From Propionibacteriaceae bacterium (GTDB taxonomy: Bacteria; Actinomycetota; Actinomycetes; Propionibacteriales; Propionibacteriaceae), in the NCBI GenBank assembly GCA_030544185.1, contig JAUNRO010000173.1, positions 1 through 6,836 of the forward strand: DNA of 6,836 bases, read 5' to 3'. Every line of letters begins with the position of its first letter. Position 1 is the first letter of the stretch. The notes beneath the pieces were generated by a model that worked only from the letters and a program-made list of their open reading frames with translations, made no database searches and was not told the DNA's origin. Position numbers and translations under genes: made by a program. Shown in pieces: positions 1 to 4,217 of the stretch.

Positions 1-13
1 CGCCCCCAAGTGC

Positions 14-65
14 GGCCCTGGGGGGGGGGGTCACTCTCAACACCCCACCCCCCCCCCCCAGGGCC
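14..65. repeat. Perfect 17-bp inverted repeat built on G11 and C12 runs
   Basis: The left arm (14-30) is GGCCCT followed by eleven G. The right arm (49-65) is eleven C followed by AGGGCC, with one further C at 48. The arms pair perfectly over 17 bp, leaving a loop of about 18 nt (31-48). Transcribed in either direction this would form an extremely stable hairpin. It lies before the ribonuclease D-like gene and could be the terminator of a gene left of the window, although no U-tract follows on either strand. Long G and C runs are also prone to slippage and to sequencing error, so the exact run lengths are uncertain. The base pairing is seen directly; the role is inferred. Confidence 0.85.
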
Positions 66-341
66 CCAGAAACGCCCCCGCGACTTGGGCAAGGGACCAG
101 GAGCCTGGGCGACGAGCACCAACCTGGGCAAGGCCCACGTGTCGCGAACACCAGCCCGGCGCACAGCACCACGGCTGATTCGTCTGCGCGCAGGAGTTGC
201 GCTCCGACGACCGCGCTGCCCGTCAGTGTCGGCGCACAGTCCCACCGGACTTGTTCCCGGTCCTGGGCCGCGGCCGACCGGACGAAATGGTTCCCGTGGC
301 CAACCGCCCACCGCGAAACCCGGAATCTTCCAGGAAGGCGA
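66..341. other. Intergenic stretch with no supported gene
   Basis: No reading frame here has a plausible protein composition; the open frames are proline/arginine-rich translations typical of high-GC noncoding DNA. One visible pattern is three related 11-mers of the form CYTGGGCRASG at 84-94, 104-114 and 123-133, about 20 bp apart (CTTGGGCAAGG, CCTGGGCGACG, CCTGGGCAAGG). An AGGAAGG at 332-338 resembles a ribosome binding site but lies 15 nt from the ATG at 354, which is too far to be the likely start signal. Confidence 0.6.
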
Positions 342-353
342 TAGGCTGCCTGG
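342..353 (+). promoter_or_regulatory. Probable leaderless promoter (-10 element) of the rnd-like gene
   Basis: TAGGCT at 342-347 is separated by six bases from the ATG at 354, so transcription starting seven bases after the hexamer would begin on the A of the start codon. The same TAGGCT-plus-ATG arrangement precedes the transporter at 2998. No good -35 hexamer is visible at the expected distance. Actinobacteria commonly have leaderless mRNAs, often with an extended or isolated -10 element. Assignment is by pattern and spacing only. Confidence 0.55.
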
Positions 354-1601
354 ATGGCGACAGAGGCGACCGAGGAGATCCAGGAGCTACCGGTGCTCAG
401 CGCCCCCGCGGATCCGCTGGGCGAGATCGTCGCCTCCCCCACGGCGCTGGCCGAGGCCATCGCCCGGTTGCGCACCGGGACCGGTCCCATCGCCATCGAC
501 GCCGAACGCGCCCAAGGCTATCGCTATTCGGCGCGCGCCTATCTGATCCAGCTGCGGCGCACGGGGGCCGGGACCATGCTCATCGACCCGGTCCCGTTCG
601 CCGACGGTGAGTCCCCGGCGGACTTCGGGGCGCTCGAGCAGGCGATCGGTGGTGACGAGTGGATCATCCACGCAGCGTCCCAGGACATCCCCTGCCTTGC
701 CGAGGTCGGCCTGATCCCGACCCGGCTGTTCGACACCGAGCTCGCCGGGCGCCTGCTGGGTTTGCCGCGGGTCGCGCTCGGCACGCTGATCGAGGTCTAT
801 TTCGGCCAGAAGCTGCTCAAGGAGCATTCGGCCGCCGACTGGTCCACTCGGCCGCTGCCCGATGAATGGCTCACCTATGCCGCGCTCGACGTGGAGTTGC
901 TCATCGAGCTCCGGGACCTGCTTGCCGCCGAGCTGCACGCCGCTGGCAAGGTCGAATGGGCGCGTCAGGAGTTCGCCCATCTCGCCGCTCGCGCCGCCGA
1001 GCCGCCGACGCAACGGGTCGATCCTTGGCGGCGCACCTCCGGCATCCACGCTGTCCGCAACCCCGCCGGGCTGGCAATCGTGCGCGAGCTCTGGCAGGCC
1101 CGCGACGAGATCGCCCGCCGGCAAGACAGGGCACCCGGGCGGATCCTGCAGGACCGGGCCATCGCCGAGCTCGCCGCCCAGCAGAAGCCCACGCGGGCCG
1201 CGATGCGCGGCATCCAGGGGTTCCAGCGCCGCGCAGCCCGCCGCTTCGAGTCGACCTGGACGAGCGCCCTGGAGCGGGCGCAGGCGCTGCCCAAGTCTGA
1301 CCTGCCGCCGCTGCACCTGCCGTCGGACGGTCCCCCGCCGCCGCGATCGTGGGAGCACCGCGACCCCGCGGCGTACGCTCGCTATCTCGCCCTCCGCGAG
1401 GTCGTGAACGAGCTCGCCGAAGAGCACCACCTTCCTGCGGAGAACCTGCTCACCCCGGATACCTGGCGGCGGCTCGCCTGGCAGCCACCCGCCGAGCTGG
1501 ACGTCGCGGCGATCGAGGACTTCCTCGCCGGCCAGAGCGCCCGCGCCTGGCAACGCGAGCTCACCGCCGCCGCCCTGACGGCCGCGCTGCGCAACGACTA
1601 G
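354..1601 (+). CDS. rnd: Ribonuclease D-like 3'-5' exonuclease with HRDC domain
   Basis: This 415-residue protein is expected to trim RNA 3' ends (tRNA or other structured RNA) in the cytoplasm using two metal ions. The DEDDy exonuclease domain spans about residues 22-200. Exo I is IDAERA with Asp49 and Glu51, Exo II is HAASQD with Asp111, and Exo III is YAALD with Tyr175 and Asp179, so all four acidic ligands and the catalytic tyrosine are present. An HRDC nucleic-acid-binding domain follows at about 239-312. A second helical segment lies at about 335-413, as in actinobacterial homologues, which are longer than Escherichia coli RNase D. The ATG at 354 is chosen because the -10-like TAGGCT leads straight into it and residues before the nuclease domain fit the family. 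The gene is followed by a long noncoding gap. It converges with dxs with two genes between; in mycobacteria the homologue adjoins dxs1. In vivo substrates cannot be read from sequence. Confidence 0.93.
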   Translation: MATEATEEIQELPVLSAPADPLGEIVASPTALAEAIARLRTGTGPIAIDAERAQGYRYSARAYLIQLRRTGAGTMLIDPVPFADGESPADFGALEQAIGGDEWIIHAASQDIPCLAEVGLIPTRLFDTELAGRLLGLPRVALGTLIEVYFGQKLLKEHSAADWSTRPLPDEWLTYAALDVELLIELRDLLAAELHAAGKVEWARQEFAHLAARAAEPPTQRVDPWRRTSGIHAVRNPAGLAIVRELWQARDEIARRQDRAPGRILQDRAIAELAAQQKPTRAAMRGIQGFQRRAARRFESTWTSALERAQALPKSDLPPLHLPSDGPPPPRSWEHRDPAAYARYLALREVVNELAEEHHLPAENLLTPDTWRRLAWQPPAELDVAAIEDFLAGQSARAWQRELTAAALTAALRND

Positions 1602-1645
1602 CTTCCGCCTCGGCTGGGGGTGCGGGGTGCGCCCGAATGCGCAGA

Positions 1646-1718
1646 ATCCACGTCCATTGTGACCGTTAGCGGCGCCGACAAGGGCAAACGGTCCCAGGTC
1701 GCGGCACGGGACGTGGAT
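1646..1718. repeat. Nested inverted repeat downstream of rnd
   Basis: The outer arms ATCCACGTCC (1646-1655) and GGACGTGGAT (1709-1718) are perfectly complementary over 10 bp. Inside them GACCGTT (1661-1667) pairs with AACGGTC (1687-1693) over 7 bp. An RNA across this stretch could fold into a two-level stem starting about 45 bases after the rnd stop codon. It could be a 3' structure or terminator for rnd, though no U-tract follows. Pairing is observed; function is inferred. Confidence 0.55.
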
Positions 1719-1806
1719 CCTGCACGGCGCCACTGCCAAAGGGCTTCCGGACGGGGCACCACCCAAGGACGTCCCCGAGGCAGTCCACACAGTGCGTATG
1801 ATCGCA

Positions 1807-1821
1807 ACCCGCTGAGCGGGT
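1807..1821. repeat. 15-bp palindrome, 7-bp arms
   Basis: ACCCGCT (1807-1813) and AGCGGGT (1815-1821) form a perfect dyad around a single central G. A one-base loop cannot form a hairpin without opening inner pairs, so a protein-binding dyad is more natural than a terminator. TATGAT, a good -10 hexamer, sits just before it at 1796-1801, but no convincing -35 or downstream gene supports a promoter. Confidence 0.4.
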
Positions 1822-1873
1822 CAAAACTACACGCCTGCCGACGCTGCCCCACCAGACTTCCGCCCCGGCCCAA

Positions 1874-1904
1874 GACACCGCTGTCCGCCCGACGGCTGGG
1901 TGTC
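1874..1904. repeat. Hairpin with 12 base pairs and a two-base bulge
   Basis: GACACC (1874-1879) pairs with GGTGTC (1899-1904), and the inner GCTGTC (1880-1885) pairs with GACGGC (1891-1896), one pair being G-U. The loop is CGCCC (1886-1890), and TG (1897-1898) bulges on the 3' side. It lies far from either flanking gene, so it is neither an obvious terminator nor a leader structure of a known class. It could belong to an unannotated small RNA. Confidence 0.45.
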
Positions 1905-1924
1905 GGCCCGAAATTTCGTGGCCG
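1904..1924. repeat. Near-perfect dyad centred on CGAAATTTCG
   Basis: The 10-bp perfect palindrome CGAAATTTCG (1909-1918) is flanked by CGGCC (1904-1908) and GGCCG (1920-1924). The result is a 20-bp dyad interrupted only by T1919. An A/T core inside G/C arms resembles a dimeric regulator's operator. It does not match the FNR (TTGAT-N4-ATCAA), CRP (TGTGA-N6-TCACA) or LexA patterns. It abuts the preceding hairpin. Confidence 0.45.
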
Positions 1925-2069
1925 GGCGATCGCGCCCGCACCAGCGCCCCATGCGTGGGGGCTCGACGCGAGGAAAAGCGCGTTCAGGACTCTGGAGCAT
2001 CCCCGCCGCGCTCAACGGAGGTGGGGTTCGCGACGCGCCCACGGCTACGGTCAGCGACGTGGCATACGT

Positions 2070-2109
2070 GTGCCGACCACGCAGCACGAGTGCCGACCAC
2101 GCAGCATGA
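2070..2109. repeat. Tandem direct repeat, two 20-bp units
   Basis: GTGCCGACCACGCAGCACGA (2070-2089) is followed immediately by a copy differing at one base, GTGCCGACCACGCAGCATGA (2090-2109). Two degenerate copies lie on the opposite strand downstream. The unit lies in noncoding DNA about 160-200 bp before the regulator start. It may be a genomic interspersed repeat or an operator pair; the sequence alone does not decide. Confidence 0.85.
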
Positions 2110-2179
2110 TATCCACCTGAGGGCGTGCATGCGTGTTACTGAGTGGTGTTCGTGATGCGAGGTCGCCACTGGTGCTGCG
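2080..2179. repeat. Imperfect inverted repeat with 30-bp arms
   Basis: The arm at 2080-2109 matches the reverse complement of 2150-2179 at 25 of 30 positions, with a 40-nt spacer. In repeat units, plus-strand 2150-2169 matches the reverse complement of the tandem unit at 17 of 20 bases. A weaker fourth copy begins at 2170 (9 of 10 over 2170-2179). The array is therefore two units on the minus strand facing two on the plus strand. Transcribed, it would form a long cruciform-like hairpin upstream of the regulator. Confidence 0.65.
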
Positions 2180-2212
2180 ATGTGGGTGGGCAGCTGCCGT
2201 CGTGGTCACCGG

Positions 2213-2233
2213 AGCGGGCAGGTTCTGCCCGCT
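2213..2233. promoter_or_regulatory. Perfect 9-bp dyad upstream of the Crp/Fnr-type gene
   Basis: AGCGGGCAG (2213-2221) and CTGCCCGCT (2225-2233) are exact reverse complements separated by GTT. The dyad ends 37 bases before the ATG at 2271. It could be an operator, perhaps for autoregulation, or a hairpin in the 5' leader. It does not match the FNR, CRP or FLP consensus half-sites. No convincing -35/-10 pair was found around it, so the promoter of this gene is unplaced. Confidence 0.5.
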
Positions 2234-2259
2234 TGGCACCCTGGGGCAGGCTGGGAGCT

Positions 2260-2264
2260 GGAGG
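2260..2264 (+). promoter_or_regulatory. Ribosome binding site deciding the regulator start
   Basis: GGAGG lies six bases before the ATG at 2271. This favours that start over the upstream in-frame ATG at 2133, whose extra 46 residues have no counterpart in Crp/Fnr proteins. The site also shows that this gene, unlike its neighbours, has a 5' leader. Confidence 0.8.
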
Positions 2265-2270
2265 TTCCCC

Positions 2271-2948
2271 ATGGCTGATTCCTGCGTCACGCGAGTCCCG
2301 GTCTTCCGGACGCTCACACCCGACCAGCAGGCCGAGGTCGCGCGCTTCGCGCGGCCCGTCCACGTCGCGGCCGGGGAACAGGTGATGACCGCCGGCAGCA
2401 CGACGCGGCGGCTGCTGGTGGTGCATTCCGGGCGCGTACGCCTGGTTCATCTCCTCGACAGCGGCCGGGAACATCTGGTCCGCATGCTCGGCGAGGGCGA
2501 TGCCGTCGGGGAGACGTCGTTCGTGCTGGGCAGCCGGCCCGAGCATTTCGCGTTCGCCGATACCGATGCGCAGCTGTGTACGTTCGACCACGAGGATCTC
2601 GCCGGACTGGTCGCGCGCTATCCCGAGATCGCGGTGCGGATGCTGCAGGTCCAAGCCGAGCGGCTCGCGGCGGCCGAGCGGATGCTCGCCGCGTTCGGCA
2701 GCGCCGACGTCGGCGCGCGCGTCGCGGCCTACCTCCTCGATCTGCCCGTCGCCACCGGCCCGACCGGCAACCACCGCGTCGAGCTGCCGATGGCGAAGAA
2801 GGACGTCGCCTCCTATCTGGGCACGACCCCGGAGACCCTGAGCCGTCGGCTGCGCGAGCTCACCGATGCCGGCGCGATCGAGCTCGACGGCCGGCGCGGG
2901 GTGATCATCCGGGACGTGGACGGGCTGATCCGGCGCGCCGAGGCCTGA
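2271..2948 (+). CDS. Crp/Fnr-family transcriptional regulator with two-cysteine FLP-like pattern
   Basis: This 225-residue protein is a cytoplasmic dimeric transcription factor of usual Crp/Fnr length. Residues about 8-115 form the cyclic-nucleotide-binding-type beta-roll (GEQVMTAGS, SGRVRLVHLLDSGRE, GEGDAVGETSFVLGS). Residues 118-145 are the dimer helix, and about 150-222 the winged helix. The recognition helix TPETLSRRLREL (186-197) carries Glu188, Ser191 and Arg192, the E-x-x-S-R pattern of FNR. The Arg-Ser pair that binds cAMP phosphate in E. coli CRP is absent (RPEHF here), so cAMP binding is unlikely. There is no FNR-type cysteine cluster. The only cysteines are Cys5 and Cys103, matching from memory the redox-active Cys5/Cys102 pair of Lactobacillus casei FLP. 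This suggests thiol-disulfide sensing, which is an inference. The MFS gene starts 49 bases downstream on the same strand and is a natural target. Family assignment is firm; ligand and targets are unknown. Confidence 0.9.
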   Translation: MADSCVTRVPVFRTLTPDQQAEVARFARPVHVAAGEQVMTAGSTTRRLLVVHSGRVRLVHLLDSGREHLVRMLGEGDAVGETSFVLGSRPEHFAFADTDAQLCTFDHEDLAGLVARYPEIAVRMLQVQAERLAAAERMLAAFGSADVGARVAAYLLDLPVATGPTGNHRVELPMAKKDVASYLGTTPETLSRRLRELTDAGAIELDGRRGVIIRDVDGLIRRAEA

Positions 2949-2984
2949 ATCTCACGGCCGGAAACCAGGTCGTGGGCGCGCCGC

Positions 2985-2997
2985 TAGGCTCCGGCGC
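2985..2997 (+). promoter_or_regulatory. Probable leaderless promoter (-10 element) of the MFS gene
   Basis: TAGGCT at 2985-2990 is followed by seven bases and the ATG at 2998, so transcription would start at or next to the A of the start codon. No Shine-Dalgarno sequence is present in the 49-base gap after the regulator gene, which fits leaderless translation. No clear -35 hexamer is seen, suggesting dependence on an activator or on the -10 alone. The transporter may therefore be transcribed independently of the regulator. Confidence 0.55.
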
Positions 2998-4173
2998 ATG
3001 ACTTCCCCGCGGCCCCGCCTGTGGACGCTGCACTTCGCGATGTGTGCCCTGGCGATGCTCGGGCTCGGGTTCACGTTCTTCTTGCTGGTGCCGACGATGG
3101 CGGGCCACGCGGTGGCGGAGTTCGGGGCCTCGGAGACACTGGCGGGCATTGCGAGCTCGTCGTTTTTCTTCGGCGCGGTGTTCGCGCGCGTCGTCGTGGG
3201 GCGCATCATCGGCCGCCGGGGCCTGCGCGCGGTGATGGTCGGCTCCATGCTCGGCCTGGTGCTCTCGAGCCTGGCCTACCTGCTGCCGGCGACCATGGCG
3301 ACGCTGCTCGCGATCCGGGTGGTCCACGGCGTCTGCTTCGGGTTCGCCGCGACGGCGCTGGCCGGGGCCGCCATCGGTCTCGCGCCGCCCAGCCGGCGCG
3401 GTGAGGCCTCCGGCTGGTCGATGATGGGCCAAACCCTCGCGACCGGGCTCGCGCCCTTCCTCGCGCTGTCACTGATCAACTCCGGCGCGGGCCAGCGGGC
3501 GGTGTTCTGGGTGACAATCGGCTTCGCCCTGCTCGCCCTCGGTGCCGCCCTGGTCGCGGCGCCACGGCTGCCGGGGCCACCGTCGGCCGGGACGCCCCGG
3601 TCCCACAGGTGGGTGGCGCCGCGGGCGCTGCCGATCGGGGTGGTGGTGGGCCTGTGCGCGATCGGCTTCGCGACGATCCTGGCCTATCTCAACCTGTTCG
3701 CCGCCGAACGTGGCCTGCTGGGTGCGGCGGGGGTCTATTTCTTGGTGTACGCCGTGGTGATTGCCATCTCCCGTCCCGGCGCCGGCATGCTGCAGGACCG
3801 TCTCAGCGACGACATCGTGACGATCCCACTCCTGGTGCTCGTCGCCGCCGGCATGGTGCTGACCGCCCTCGCCGGCGGACCCGTGGTGCTCCTGGTCGGC
3901 GCCGCCGTGCTCGGGCTGGGTTATGGCACGGTGATCTCGGTCGGCCAAGCGATCGCGGTCTCACGCATGACACCCGCCCAGATGGGGCTCGGCGTATCGA
4001 GCTATTTCCTGATCGTCGACGCTGCCACCGGCCTCGGCCCGGTACTGATGGGATCTTTCATCGAGTCGTTGGGATTCCAGAACACGTTCCTGATCGGGGC
4101 CGTGCTCCCGCTGCTCGCACTCGTGCTCTATGTGCTGGTAGCGCGCCGGGTACCCCGGCCCGACGCGACCTGA
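2998..4173 (+). CDS. Major facilitator superfamily transporter, substrate unknown
   Basis: This 391-residue integral membrane protein has about 12 hydrophobic segments in two halves split by a hydrophilic loop at about 190-210 (PRLPGPPSAGTPRSHRW). Typical MFS marks are visible. The motif A-like loop RVVVGRIIGRRGLR (64-77) lies between helices 2 and 3, though it lacks the usual Asp. AIRVVHG with Arg107 lies in helix 4, PSRRGEASG (131-139) in the loop after it, and the second-half motif A SRPGAGMLQDR (258-268) is well preserved. MTPAQMGLGVSSYF (324-337) matches the P-x-x-x-x-G-L-x-S pattern of the drug/metabolite-efflux-like MFS group. There is no signal peptide and no extra domain. The gene follows the Crp/Fnr-type regulator by 49 bases on the same strand and converges with dxs, with only 39 bases between the stop codons. 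Proton-coupled export of a small molecule is the likely activity; the substrate cannot be inferred. Confidence 0.9.
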   Translation: MTSPRPRLWTLHFAMCALAMLGLGFTFFLLVPTMAGHAVAEFGASETLAGIASSSFFFGAVFARVVVGRIIGRRGLRAVMVGSMLGLVLSSLAYLLPATMATLLAIRVVHGVCFGFAATALAGAAIGLAPPSRRGEASGWSMMGQTLATGLAPFLALSLINSGAGQRAVFWVTIGFALLALGAALVAAPRLPGPPSAGTPRSHRWVAPRALPIGVVVGLCAIGFATILAYLNLFAAERGLLGAAGVYFLVYAVVIAISRPGAGMLQDRLSDDIVTIPLLVLVAAGMVLTALAGGPVVLLVGAAVLGLGYGTVISVGQAIAVSRMTPAQMGLGVSSYFLIVDAATGLGPVLMGSFIESLGFQNTFLIGAVLPLLALVLYVLVARRVPRPDAT

Positions 4174-4179
4174 GCCGAT

Positions 4180-4217
4180 GCTGAGCCAGCCGCCTCCGCG
4201 GCAGTCCCCGCGTCAGC
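4180..4217. terminator. Possible bidirectional stem-loop between convergent genes
   Basis: GCCGC (4189-4193) pairs with GCGGC (4198-4202) around a CTCC loop, and outside it GCTGA (4180-4184) can pair with TCAGC (4213-4217). The structure fills the 39-base gap between the MFS and dxs stop codons and reaches into the dxs stop. There is no T-tract on either strand, as is common in high-GC actinobacteria. Position favours a shared terminator, but the stems are short. Confidence 0.35.

Larger units (their letters stand above)
1602..2270. other. Long dyad-rich intergenic region without a supported gene
   Basis: About 670 bases separate the rnd-like gene from the regulator. The open frames crossing it (for example 1620-2120 on + and 1827-2087 on -) give arginine/proline/serine-rich translations with no recognisable fold and are judged noncoding. 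The stretch contains, in order, a nested inverted repeat (1646-1718), a short palindrome (1807-1821), a hairpin (1874-1904), a second dyad (1904-1924), a repeat cluster (2070-2179) and a 9-bp dyad near the regulator start (2213-2233). Such density suggests regulatory or small-RNA content, or a decayed insertion. No tRNA or known riboswitch was recognised. Confidence 0.6.

Noticed and set aside
10..546. Open frame of 178 codons covering the left edge and the start of rnd.
   Set aside because: Proline/arginine-rich translation, passes through the homopolymer hairpin and overlaps the rnd start out of frame.
387..1790. A 467-codon open frame on the minus strand opposite the rnd-like gene.
   Set aside because: It is the antisense shadow expected in very GC-rich coding DNA: its translation is Gly/Arg/Pro-rich with no domain, while the plus strand encodes a full DEDDy-HRDC protein.
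1620..2120. Open frame of 166 codons in the long intergenic gap.
   Set aside because: Low-complexity Arg/Pro/Ser composition, no ribosome binding site, and it crosses several dyads and the tandem repeat.
2070..2179. The repeat cluster as a minimal CRISPR array.
   Set aside because: The direct units are adjacent with no spacer, the other copies are inverted and diverged, and no cas gene is present.
2133..2270. Upstream in-frame extension of the regulator by 46 residues.
   Set aside because: The extension matches nothing in Crp/Fnr proteins and lacks a ribosome binding site, whereas the ATG at 2271 has GGAGG six bases before it and places Cys5 as in FLP.
2944..2957. CCTGA-ATC-TCACGG at the end of the regulator gene as a possible FLP-type binding site for control of the transporter.
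   Set aside because: Spacing is one base short of CCTGA-N4-TCAGG and the second half-site is imperfect, so it is too weak to claim.
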